NCBI GenBank assembly: GCA_030180135.1
Contig: CM058235.1
Location: forward strand, 19,058,720 to 19,122,719
Reading direction: 5' to 3'
Source of the DNA: Orychophragmus violaceus
Taxonomy: Eukaryota > Streptophyta > Magnoliopsida > Brassicales > Brassicaceae
DNA length: 64,000 bases
Positions 34,889-46,260 of the stretch are shown here, in pieces (positions within the stretch are counted from its first letter, which is position 1; the number at the start of each line of letters is the position of its first letter). The notes beneath the pieces were generated by a model. The model had not been told where the DNA came from and did no database searches. It saw only the letters and a list, made by a program, of their open reading frames with translations. A program made the position numbers and the translations under genes.

Positions 34889-35911
34889 GGGAAAACTGCC
34901 AAATAAACTTTCAACTTTCGCGTTTGCACCATTAAAAGCCCCAACTGCGGGAGTCCCCGAAAAAAGCCTAAACTTATTTTGACTTATGATTTTAATCCCA
35001 AACTTTGCGTTGACTATGTCAAATTGTTCCCGACATTAAATCCACTAACAGAACTATTGAACAGTGTTAAGTTTACTCTCTCTTTTTTCTCTCCCCCTTC
35101 TCTCTAACAGTCGCCACCTTCGTTTCAACGCTTCCGGCCGTCGGATTTTCCGACGGTCGGGTTACTTTTGCCATGTACTATACTTTTTGCTTTCTCTATT
35201 CCGATTAACATTGGTGTTAGCTTTTACTTTCTCCGGATTAGTTGTCTGTTTTTTTCCGATCCTTTTTGGGTGTATTCTCTATGGTCTGATCGAGGTGAAC
35301 GGACTCGACTCCGATTGGTTCTGAAATTTCCCGGATTCGGTACTACGTAGTCGCTGAAAGAGGGGATCCAAGCCGTGAAACGCTTCATGCTCTGCTTATC
35401 AAAGACTTTAAAAACCTCATACGACTCATACAACTCATTGGAAACAAATCACGTATAAAAGAGAAGACTTTTTTGAAACAACTCTGTGAAAATTGAATCG
35501 TAGGAACAAGAAAAATTGAATCGGAGGGAGACGAAGAAAAAAGAAAGTAAAAATGAGGCTTTATATTTATACATAAACATGAAATTGTAAAAATAACTGT
35601 GGCACAGTGGCCATGCCATGCGTTTAACAAGAGGTTAATGGTCCAAACCTTTCTTTCGCATTTTAAATGATTCTTTTAAAACTCCAAAAACGACATTACT
35701 TTAAGTTAACGGATAGTTCAAACAGAAATATAACACTGTCAATAATTCTGTTAGTGGATTTAATGCCGGGATCAATTTGGCATAGTCAACGCAAATTTCA
35801 GAATTAAAATCATAAGTCAAAATAAGTTTGGGTTTTTTTTGAAGACCCTGAGAGTTGGGGTTTTTAATGGCACAAACGCAAAAGTTCGGGATTTATTTGA
35901 CAGTTTTCCCC
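34889..35911. mobile_element. Non-autonomous Mutator-like element (possible Pack-MULE)
   Basis: Target duplication ATTACAAAC, 9 bp, perfect (34880-34888 and 35912-35920). Terminal inverted repeats are about 182 bp (34889-35070 and 35731-35911), beginning GGGAAAACTGCCAAATAAA and GGGGAAAACTGTCAAATAAA. The 660-bp interior is richer in GC than the flanks and has gene-like sequence (CT-rich leader at about 35080-35110), so a captured host fragment is possible. ORFs of 70-86 codons are unrecognised. No transposase. Confidence 0.87.
35600..35649 (+). other. tRNA-like A and B boxes inside the Mutator-like element
   Basis: TGGCACAGTGG (35600-35610) resembles a pol III A box and GGTCCAAACC (35640-35649) a B box, about 30 bases apart. 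The bases between (CAAGAGGTTAATGG) resemble the anticodon-to-T-arm part of tRNA-derived SINE heads. No full cloverleaf can be folded by eye. Possible SINE head or tRNA remnant. Confidence 0.35.
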
Positions 35912-35920
35912 ATTACAAAC

Positions 35921-36899
35921 CCCTAAACGGGGGTCTTGACAGGAGATAAAACCAAAGCAAATTTACCAAACACCAGTCCACAAACCCTAGATGCAAAACA
36001 CCGTCGGATATCCAGAACAAAAAAACGAATAAAGCTGAAGAACAAGGAACATCCCAAATAGAGACATTTCTATAGAGATCACAAAAGTTGCACAAAAAAA
36101 TACAATGGCTTTCTTTCTAGTAGACAAATCTTGTAGAATCAGAAAGGAACATCATAAATAATGAGTAAATAGTTAAAGGAACAAAGAAAAAAGTGAGAGC
36201 ACACATTGATGCATCCCCAGAACAAGAAAAGAATGGAGCTTGGAGAAGAAGAGACACAAAACTAGAAGTAACTCTAGAAGAAGACTATATGAGCGAAACT
36301 AGGAGAGGCGCGTAGAAAAGATAACAAAAAGCTTAGAGAGAATACAATAACCTTCTCCTGCTAGACGAATCCATTGAGAATCAAGGAAGGAATAAGATAA
36401 ATGATAGGGAGCATGATTACAAAGAAGGGCATGAAGACCGAAAGCCCAACTTGCTTAATTTTCATAATAAGGGAAAAAAATGAGAATGCTGGGAAAGAAA
36501 AGGAAACATGAGACTAGAAATGACCCATGAACAAGAAAGACAAAGAGGAGGATAGGAACTGTGGCTTGGGCGCACCACGGAAAATCTTCTTTGATTTACC
36601 TTAAGAACTTCACTCGGACTGATCCTAGAATTCTCCAGTGAACTCCATCACATACACGTCGCCTTACCACATCCAGTTAGGAACTTATTCCGGACAATAT
36701 CCAGTCCCATCATACAGCTCAACGGCGTCCACTACCACTAATGGCATGCGGATACTGATCTCATCTTGCAAAATAATCTATCTAAACTAGAACCATAACA
36801 AAAGTTAATATACTACTCTAGTTGGTGGTTTGAAAACACATTCGCAAAGATTTATTGGGTACCAATAAAATTTCGTAAACACTTTTTAAAAAAATAGAA
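35921..36899. other. Intergenic sequence with a diverged duplication
   Basis: Sequence at about 36040-36170 and 36290-36415 appears to be a diverged direct duplication (CAATGGCTTTCTTTCTAG versus CAATAACCTTCTCCTGCTAG, followed by related AAGGAA-rich text). No gene seen. Confidence 0.35.
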
Positions 36900-38140
36900 A
36901 TAAGGAGTCTAGTAGTTGCAAGACAATGAGAAGTCTATCAAATCGACATAAACAATGCTTTCCTCCATGGTAATTTTGAAGAATAAGTTTATATAAAACT
37001 TACTCTTGGTTTTCGTCACTTGCAATGAAATAAGGTTTGTTTATTTCAAATCCTTATACGGATTAAAACAAGCTCCACATTGTTCGGTTAAAACGTTTTC
37101 GGATTCACTTGTTCTTTTTGGATTCACTTAGTCTTATGATGCTTATGCACTCTTTTCCTATACTTGAAAGGGTATTGAACTTTGAATATTCATCTATGTT
37201 GATGATTTACTTATATGTGATAATGATGGACATATGGTCAAGAAGTTCAAAGAATACTGGGAAAATGTTTCTGATTGAAGGACTCGGAAAAATTGAAATA
37301 CTTTCTAGGTGTTGAAGTAAGCATGTGACCGAAAGGATTCTTCTTGTCGCAGCGTAAGTACGCATTAGACATTGTTCTTGATACATGGAATCTCGGCTCC
37401 AAACCCGTCAATACACACTTGAAAAAATTACAAGCTCTCCGAAGTTAAGAGTCCACTTCTGTCTGACCCCAAGAAATATAGACAGCTTATGGGACGTTTA
37501 ATTTATCTCATGCACACAAGGCCTGAGCTGAGTTACTCTATTCACATTTTGTCTCGGATTATGAAAACGCATACTGAAGCTCATTGGGAAGCTGCACTTT
37601 ATAAAGTTCGGTTATTTTTAGGAAGTCTTGGTTAAGGAATATTCTTAAGCTCGTCATCAGATCTCTCTCTCACCATCTATTGTGACTCCGACTGGTTCAC
37701 ATGTCCAATTACTCGTTGATCACTTTCTACGTTCGTCAATGCTTTGGAGACTCCAATTTATGGAAGAAAAAGAAAGATGAAATTGTTTCACATTCTTCCA
37801 CTGAGGCTGAGTATCGTTCAATGGCAGCCGCTCACCGAGAAGTTAAATGGTTGTGAAAGTTGTTAAAGGGACTGGGTATTGAACTACAACCTACTCATTT
37901 CTTTTGTGATAGCATAACAACTATTCACATAGCCACAAATCTAGTCTTCCATGAACATATTAAGCATATTGAAAATGATTGGTATGTAGTTATGATGCAG
38001 TTCGTGAAGTTCATCGTTTTTACATCACATATAAATGACAGATCAAGTGGTAGACATCTTAACAAAAGCATTTGCTCGCGTTCAATTTCATAACTTGTTG
38101 TCCAAGTTGGCCGTTCGAGATATACATGCTCCAATGTGAG
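36900..38140 (+). pseudogene. Decayed copia element E pol (RT end and RNase H)
   Basis: Plus-strand RT and RNase H remnants: a YVDDLLICGND-like box at about 37195-37230, KYRQLMGRLIYLMHTRPEL at about 37470-37530, HSSTEAEYRSMA at about 37790-37825 and HIKHIENDW at about 37955-37985. Frameshifts and stops are scattered throughout. It lies tail-to-tail with CYP734A1, just past that gene's 3' end. Confidence 0.72.
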
Positions 38141-38145
38141 GGGAG

Positions 38146-38345
38146 TGTTCATGATATATTAGAGATAAGTCTAAATCTCCCAATTACTTGTTCCTTAAGT
38201 TAGTAGGATTAGACTTTATTTATCCAATCCTGTTAAGCTGGAGTCAAGTTAGTGTTTATACTAAAATATACAAGTTTGTATAAAAGCATATTTATGTTGA
38301 AAGTTAATAAAAGAGACAGCTCGATAGCTAGTTCTACATTTATTC
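38146..38345 (+). repeat. Probable 3' LTR of copia element E
   Basis: GAGGGGAG at 38138-38145 is the likely polypurine tract, followed by TGTTCATGATATATTAG. The right edge is not defined. It contains TATAAAAG and AATAAAAG signals around 38278-38315. Confidence 0.45.
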
Positions 38346-38466
38346 GACCAAAAAAATGCAATTTAGAAGTTTAAACTATATATAAAAAGAGCATGTCAGT
38401 TATAAAAAGCGTGAGGACATTTTTTTACAAGCTTGAAATTCCTAAACATATTGGACTGTTGATCTC

Positions 38467-41017
38467 TTAGCGATCCTCGCAACTGTTCAACCTCTGGAAA
38501 GTGATGGGTGCACCATGCTGAGGATAGAGCAACATAAGGACGGTAGGTGCGTGCTGGTAAGGAGCCAAGTGAAAAGTGAAGCGTTGGATCATTATAGCAA
38601 GGGTCAATTTGGCTTGAAGTATGGCAAGATTCTGACCAATGCATGTTCTGGCTCCAAGACCAAACGGAATGAATCCAACGGGGTGTTTCGCAGCACGAGG
38701 CACTCCGTTTGCGAATCGATCTGGATTGAATTCGTTCGCTTCGTTACCCCAAATGGCTTTATCGTGATGGACCGCTATGATTGGGATTAGGAGCTCCGTG
38801 CTACAGGGGATTTTGTACCCTCCTAGCTCAACGTCTGATTTTGCGCGTCTAATTGTAGCTACTATTGGTGGATACAACCTTAAGGACTCGTTTAGGATCA
38901 TGCTCAACTGCAAATTTACAATCGTGATAACACAATTCGAACTAGATTAGGCTACAAAAAGTCCATAATTAACGGTAACGTAAACTCTCATTATCAATTC
39001 ATCCGTTTATATGTGAATTTTTTTTAAAAAACATTGTTTGGTCATAATGGATGAAATGTAAAAGGGATTTTAGTTCTGAGATTTCCGAAATCAAAATGAT
39101 ACAAAGCAAGAAAGGGAAAACGCACCGTTTTAAGCTTAACGACATTTTCTTTAGCGAGGACCTCACGTGAGCCGTAGACCGTAAAGATCTCATCACGTGC
39201 TTTGGCCTGCCACTCCGGGTGCATGGCTAGCAAGATGGTCGTCCACGTCAGCAGATTGGATGTTGTCTGTTTTCCGGCGAAAAAGAAACTTTTACACTCC
39301 TCCACAATATCTTGCACCGTCACATTTTTTGCATGAATCATCAAACCCAACAAATCCTTCGCCCCCGCCGCCGCTGGCTCCACCTCTTTGCTTTCTTGGC
39401 CGTCGCTCTTTCTCCGGCGCTCAATTAGCCTCAACAAAGACTTCCTTATCTCTTTGTCTAACTTCCAAGATTTCAAATTACCTTTTGTTGGGAAATATCT
39501 GACCCAAAAATGATATATTAGTCTTGTCGGACCATGTCAATTAAAAAGAAGCCGTCGTTAGATAATCTCTTCAGACAGGAGACAAGGACATGTTGATTTA
39601 ATGTTTTACCTGTAACCAGGAATGAAGACTTTCTGAAAAGCTTGGGCGCAAAGAATCATTTGTTGAGCCTGAAGTCGGAAAATCGCTCGGCCATCTTCAT
39701 AGCTACTTCCAAAAGTTATTCTGCTTATAGCATCTTCAGTCAAAATCTGAAACCACTCATAGACATCAACCTCAACTTCGCCTGTTTCCGATAACTTCTC
39801 CGACCATTTCTCCACCATCTCAGTCACACTCTTCAACATCACCGGTATAAGCAACTGCCCAAAGAACACTTAATTTTGATTAGGAAATTAAAAACTTTTT
39901 ACATGAACATGAAATAATTCAATTACTTTGAGATTCTCCATGTGAAAAATGGGGCTAATGATTTTGCGATGATAAGCCCATTTTTCTCCTTTGAGGCTAA
40001 GAAGTCCATTGCCTTCAAGCTGCTTGACCAAAGGATGAGGTTCGTTCTTCTCATAGAACTCAGATTTTAAGAATATTTCTCGGATCAGATCCGGATCCGC
40101 CACGGTTAACCGGAAAGTTGGACCAAACCATACCAGAAATGTAGCACCTGAAATTATTATTATTTTCAAATTAAAATTAGACAAAACATGACAAAAGCAG
40201 TTGTAAACATGAACAGATCCTGAAGTGGGAAATTTGACAAAAAAAAGAGGGTATTGTCTTAACGCCCAAGTGCTCTTCTATATTTCACCAAATTGCTGCA
40301 ATTTAATTCACTGCACAGAAACCAAAATTTCAACAAAAACAAGAGTTAGCAGAGACGGAAAATGATGAACTGAGCCTCCTTTTTCACATCAAAGTACTGA
40401 CATCATAATTTGATCATGACAAAACAAAACACATAAAATAAAAATAGATTTTTGTTGTTTTTTATTTGGGTAATAAAACAAAATCCTTTACATTGCTTGA
40501 CTTGAAAACTCACTGTGTAGCATTTCACAGAGAATCCGAACCAAATCACAACAAAGAAAAACCAAATTTTATTTCAAGTTAAAGATAAAGAACCCAAATC
40601 CCAGGAAAAAAAACAAGAAACAAATGACCAAACCAAATATAAAAGAGTCTTGAGTTCTTTATAAAGTCTTAAGAGTCAATATTAAAACCAAAGAGTTGCC
40701 ACTCAATTTTATCAAAAACTTGCAGATTAAAAACATAGTTAAGAAGAACTATCTAATCTGAATTAAGAGAACGAACCATAGATTTTCCTCCAGTGATGGT
40801 AGAAAGAGAGAACTCTTGGAAGGATATTGTGTGAGAAAGGCATAGGATGAGAAGAAGCTTTAAGCATCATTCCAACAAGTTCTTTAACATTACCGATAAA
40901 GAAATGGTAAGGAGGACCTCGAATTCCTTGTTTTGAGAAATGTTCTTCAATCTTTCTTGGTCTCCACCAAAGCAGAGACATGCTTTTCACAATTACAAGA
41001 CTAAACATAACAGCCAA
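38467..41017 (-). CDS. CYP734A1: Cytochrome P450 CYP734A1 (BAS1), brassinosteroid C-26 hydroxylase
   Basis: Membrane-bound P450 that inactivates brassinolide and castasterone by C-26 hydroxylation at the ER. Exons, 5' to 3': 41017-40777, 40147-39927, 39854-39610, 39498-39126, 38907-38467; GT-AG introns with consistent phase give 506 residues. Visible: N-terminal hydrophobic segment, I-helix AGKQTTSN (~310), ESLR (~367), FNPDRF (~420), heme loop FGLGARTCIG with Cys ~449. Sequence is BAS1-like throughout (RPRKIEEHFSKQGIRGPPYH). Odd point: the family ATG is visible at 41062-41064, but one base appears missing near 41024, so that ATG runs into a stop. I used the next in-frame ATG (41017), which loses about 15 residues. 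That leaves a shorter anchor; a sequencing error is also possible. Confidence 0.88.
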
Positions 41018-41064
41018 AACAACACAGCCTTTGGAATCAACCAGCTGCTACTTTCTTCCTCCAT

Positions 41065-42099
41065 TGTCGGAAACAAGAAAAGAGAAGCAAAAAGAAAAGC
41101 TTAAAGTTTTGCTTCTTTGATCTCGTTTTTCGTTAGACTGAGTGCCGGAGAAAGAGGGAATGGGCTTTTAAAAAGGCGATTTTTTCCCTCGCTTTTAAAC
41201 CTTTAATTTTTTTGGCCTTTTGTTTCTTTGCGAGTTTGGTTTCTTCTTATCTTGTTTCTTTTTGGACTATTTTGCTTGCTGGACTATTTGAGCTTTTGAG
41301 AGAGAGAGAGATACAAGCAAGGCCAACGGCATAGGGGCCGCCATTGGAGGACAGTAGAGGGTCAACGAATAGAGGTTTTTTTTATTTGGAAAAATAATGC
41401 AAATTTGTTTCTTCTTTCATATGATTCTGATACAAGTCTTTGTATTTTCTATCTGTTAAATGTTTTTTTTTCTTTTTATTGTTGCATTCCAGATCATTTA
41501 CTAGTAATATTGTGACGATTATAGTTTTTGTCCTTTACTCCGTCGTTGGTGCAACCGCTGATATTAAATGTCTACGATCAGGCTGTATGACTATAGTCTT
41601 TTTTTACATTGTGACGTCTATGATAATTTATTTTTGTCAACACGTCAATGATAATATAGTTATATAGATATTTGTAAACGGTTCATTTAAAATAATAATA
41701 TATCAAATAAAACCAAAATTGAACTCAACGCTTTTATTAATAAATAATTTAGTCGTCTAAAATGAAACGCACGTTTAGAAATAATCATATTCTTAATTTT
41801 ATCACAATTAGCTTTTCATTCTACAAATAAACAGGGGAAAAAGTTAGTTTGACCATAACTAATCATTATATTACTAATTTAACTCTAATTTTATTTTAAT
41901 TATTAAATTTTTAATACTTATTTTATCCTAAAATCTTTTGTTATCTAAAACGATATTTACAAAAATGTTTTTTTATTATATTTTCTAACTCAACATAAAT
42001 TTTTATAATATAATTTTAACATAAGACAAATTTATTTTATCATTATTATATGAAGCAACAAAATTTTTAAGATATATTTATTTATTTATTTAGTTTTAG
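41065..42099 (-). promoter_or_regulatory. Upstream region of CYP734A1
   Basis: Contains the 5' UTR and promoter. A GA microsatellite occurs at about 41299-41311. No element is identified with certainty, and AT content rises beyond 41640. Confidence 0.4.
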
Positions 42100-42486
42100 C
42101 GATCTATTTATTTCATTTTGACAGAATTAATTAGGAGTCCACATGTTTGTTACACAAAATTTTCTTTTTGAGACAAATTTACATAATTTTGACAGATTTA
42201 ATTAGGATTCTACGAATTTGTTTTAATTTTTTTTGCAACATATTTACATAAAATTTGACATACTTAGTTAGTATTTAATTGATTTATTTATTTTGAAGAC
42301 AAATTTGTTTAAATTTGACACAAACTTAATTAGGTTTCTCCAAATGTGTTTCTTGTTTAATCACATATTTACATAAAATTTGACACTTAATTAGGAATCA
42401 ATATATTTTTTTGTTTTACAATCAAATTTATTTAATTTGACATACTTAATTAGGTTTCAGATATTTGTTTCTTGTTTAACCACAAA
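42100..42486. repeat. AT-rich tandem array, left part (split by Helitron)
   Basis: Diverged units of roughly 65-80 bp share the words TTTGACA, CTTAATTAGG and ACAAATTTA. The array resumes at 44921, and removing the Helitron rejoins a normal unit (CACAAA|TTTATATAAATTTGACAC). Confidence 0.7.
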
Positions 42487-44920
42487 TCATATATATAATT
42501 GTAGACATTTTTACTCTCCTCTAAGGGCGTCCACGTCAACACAAAACTTTTGCAGACGTGACATTCTTTTCTTAAAAACAAAAAATCTGAAAATGCTTCT
42601 TCTCCTCCATTATATCAAACGCTTCATCATCTCTGAGAACCTATTCACTCTCAAGCTCTTCATCTCCCAGAACTATCTGATCTCTTATTTTTAACACTCA
42701 TTAAATTGATACCCCCAATGCTTCGCAAACCCTTCCCTTCCCTTCTCCCTCAAATCGATTGTAGAGCCTCCGACTTCATACCGAATCCGCAGGTGACGGT
42801 TTCTGCCGCTTCTCGCGAACTCCAAAATCGAAGGGACAAACCCTCTTCTTCCCTTCCCTTTGCGAAATCAGAATCATAGTTACAATCCACCTTTTACAGC
42901 TTTCAGATTTGGTTTCTACGTCATCGTACCACTAATTTCTGGAAAGAATTATGGTAGGGAACGATATTCCGGACGAATAAGGTACATAATTCCCTACGCA
43001 CAGACCCTAATTTCTTCTCAATGTGAAATGCACGCCGCAATTTTGCTAGGGTTTTTCCTGTAAAGATTTGATTTTTAATCTTCGGCCAGATGATCATGAG
43101 CTCGAGGATGAGGAGGGAGATCCAGTACATGGAGATCATGTAGATAACGGGGACAACAATAATGAAGATGAAGAGGAAGAGGGTAGGCGCTCTGTCCTTG
43201 GTTTTGGTTTCTTCGAGTGAGAGTGGATGTTATATGTTCTTATCCTTCTCAATATTTCCTCAGCTTCTCTCTTTTCTGTCTATCGTTTTGCTCACCATCT
43301 TTATCTGAAAGCCCTGCTTTCATTGAAGGATATAGCTTATGTGCATTCAGTTCAACGTCTTAAAGTTGATTAATATGCTCCATTAGGAATGCAGTGGCGG
43401 CATTCGGCAACAGGAAAAAAACTAGGGAATGGGTTGAAGAAAAAATAAGTGAATGAACATATTGCGGATTCTTAGATGTTGATCTGCTACTGGAAAAATT
43501 TATCATTCAACCACTAATTGTTTAGAGCTTCTTTGTCTCTTGCGGATACTAAGTTTAAAACATGACTTGTCATGTTCCGTTTAAACATGAGTTTCACATT
43601 TCTCACTTTGGGTTTGAGTCATTAGTGTTTCTTCTACTTTTTTGAACTTAAGTTTTGTTTCCGATATGTCAAAATTGTTTCTCTATTTTGCAGATGATAA
43701 TGAATATGAGAATACTTGGCTGATGATGAAGAGGATGAGGAAGAAGTAGGAAAACAAGACAGTGATGAGGAGAGGCAGGAAAAGAAGAAGAGATGCAAGA
43801 TACATTTGATAAAAACATGCCGTGAATAATCAGTAGTGCTTATTTGTGTTGTGCATCTTAAGGAGACTTCACGCAAAGGCCAAAGGGGAAACCATAATTA
43901 AAGAGAAGACATGCATATACTGCTCACGGAATTGGTGCTCCTTGGAGACTTGCGTGAATCGTGATGGACAATTCACATAGCAGAATAGACTTTAAACGGT
44001 GTTGACCACAGTAGTATGCTAATACCAGCCACATTCGCAGGTCTTCTAATGGAGGTCTCTCCTTTGAAAATCCTTGAGCAGCTAGAGTTTTCTCTAGATT
44101 GTGTCTCTGATCTCTCCTCCACTTATGTTTCGTCGTCCTCTCCTGCTGTCGCTACGTTTACGTGCGTGGATGGAGTCACGGACCTCGGATTTCTGCTATC
44201 GGGTTCGACCCACTCTTTCACTTTTGCTCTCGCTTCAGCTCAGGTGAATGTTGATTCACATGCTACTACTACTGTTATTGTTCCTACGATTCACGCTTTT
44301 GATCTTTTCATCTCCTTCGAAACGTTCTTTGCTACATGAAAATGAATGTTGGAAGTAACAAAACTATGGTATAAACCTTTGTTCGCTGCTTAGCAATCTC
44401 TTTGAGGTAATCTGCAACTCGATTTCTTTTGAGAATTAAGCATACTAAATTTACAATTGGACAAATATTTAATCTTTAAAGATTGAATTTTTGTAAAGCT
44501 CGCTTGGATGATGTTTCTATGATCCTATTGTGTCTTGCTTCGTCTGAGAGTGCATGCATTTGATCGTATTTTCGTTTATGTTTAACAGTTACTCAAGCTG
44601 GGGCAGGTCCAGTTCATCTGTGTATCTGATAACGCAGGTTCCTCAGAGGAATTACGTTAATTATTCTTCTCTTTTCTCTGCTCCGTGATCAAATCCTTGA
44701 ATCTGGGTTATCAATATTGTGTTGCAAAGTACATATTTTCATTTTCTTGATGAAATGAATTTTCTTTTGAAACAGAAATCATTCTCCTCCATATTAAATT
44801 AAGATACGGCAGGCCCGTAGACAATTTGCTCCACAGAGCGCGTAGAACAAGTGTAGACAAAAAAAAAAACAATTAATCATATAATACCCCCCGCGCGTGC
44901 GCGGAGGTTAAGTTAACTAG
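42487..44920 (+). mobile_element. Non-autonomous Helitron with gene-like content
   Basis: It starts TCATATATATAA and ends CTAG, inserted between A (42486) and T (44921) without target duplication. A 3' hairpin CCGCGC-GT-GCGCGG (44891-44904) lies 12 bases before CTAG. These are the defining Helitron features, and the empty site is confirmed by the flanking tandem array. No Rep/helicase ORF is present. The interior has coding-like patches: 42720-43070, acidic codon runs at 43110-43180 and 43690-43760, and a 107-codon ORF at 44016-44339 (starts MLIPATFAGLLMEVSPLKIL). I do not recognise their source genes. Confidence 0.85.
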
Positions 44921-45310
44921 TTTATATAAATTTGACACTTAATTAGGATTCAATATATTTGTTCGTATTAACAACAAATTTACTTAAACTTGACACTCTT
45001 AATTAGGTTTCCACAAATTTCTTTCTTGTTTGACCACATATTACATTAATTTGAGATGCTTAATTAGGACTCAATAGATTTGTTTATTTGACACAATTTT
45101 ACTTAAATTTGACAGAATTATTTAGTTTTCCACATATTTCTTTCTTCTTGGGCCACAAATTTATATAAGTTTAACAAATTTAATTAGATTTCTGCAGATT
45201 TATTTCTAATTTACTTAATTTTCACAGATTTACTTATTCTTTTGATCACATATTTATTCTTTAAATTTATTTAATTTTCACAGATTTGTTTTTTTTAAAG
45301 ACAAACTTAC
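44921..45310. repeat. AT-rich tandem array, right part
   Basis: Continuation of the 42100-42486 array with the same TTTGACA / CTTAATTAGG / ACAAATTTA words. Confidence 0.7.
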
Positions 45311-46049
45311 ATAATTTTAACTAAGAGCCGGAATGGCACTGCAATTAGGGACTAGTATGGTGACTCAAATCAAAATGTCACCCATTGATGTTAATGTGAT
45401 TTTAAGTGATGTGATTCAAATCATGTGACATGCAATTAGTTGTTTGAATTTTTTCCTTTTTGAATATTTCAGTTACATTTCCCCCCTCTATTTATTTTAA
45501 AAATTTACAAATAGCAATTACTATTTAATTTTTGTTTAAAATTTATAATATTTTCATAATTTCATCTCCATCATAGCACATCAGCGTCTCCATTGCCGAT
45601 GAATTTTCATCTTCGGCGTCGCGTCTATCTCTGACGTCGTGTCTATCTTTGGAGGTGTCTCGAACTCAGGCTTCATCTCCATTTAAGCAAATATATGTAG
45701 CGAGATGAGGTAGTCGATAAATTAAATTATAATTTGTGAATCTTTCTAGATATATGTGATTTTTTCCGGATTATATACGAACTTTTCATATTAAGGGAGT
45801 TTAATAAAATCGGTTAAAAGGAACGTTGAATATTTTTCTTATCTCTTGTTTAATGTGTAATCAAAAAGCACAAGCCTACATTGCAAATGAAATGTTCAGA
45901 ACAAGATTGGAGAACAAATAGACAAAAGACCAGTGCACGGTTCTATGTCTCCGAGGCTACACCAAAGCAAACGACAAACCAATATACGGTTGAAGGGCTC
46001 AGGGGCAACACCAGAACAAAATACAAAATCAGTGAACGGTTTGTATAAT
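45311..46049. other. Intergenic sequence with short imperfect repeats
   Basis: At about 45890-46035 three imperfect units (period about 65 bp) share ACAAA...CAGTGCACGGTT-like text. No gene seen. Confidence 0.4.
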
Positions 46050-46260
46050 CACTACAAACAATTTGAGTATATATAACGTCCAAAAACGCTATATATTGCT
46101 ATTATAGCGGTTTGTTAAACGCTTTATCTACGCCTGTTATAATAAAGTAGACACTTTACATAGCGGTTTTTCGTTATGCCATAATTTTGAAATTTACAAT
46201 AGCGCTTATTTTAGTGCAATAATAAATAATTTAATAGCGTTTAATTTCCGTTATTATATA
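46050..46260 (+). mobile_element. Possible CACTA-type terminus with subterminal AGCG repeats
   Basis: CACTACAAACAATTTGAG at 46050 resembles the conserved CACTA end, followed by many ATAGCGG / AACGC words on both strands (46075-46255), as in En/Spm subterminal regions. The other end was not found, so the element may be truncated. Confidence 0.42.

Noticed and set aside
43634..43876. 80-codon serine-rich minus-strand ORF in the Helitron
   Set aside because: Antisense of an acidic GAA/GAT codon run; the plus strand is the more likely coding direction.
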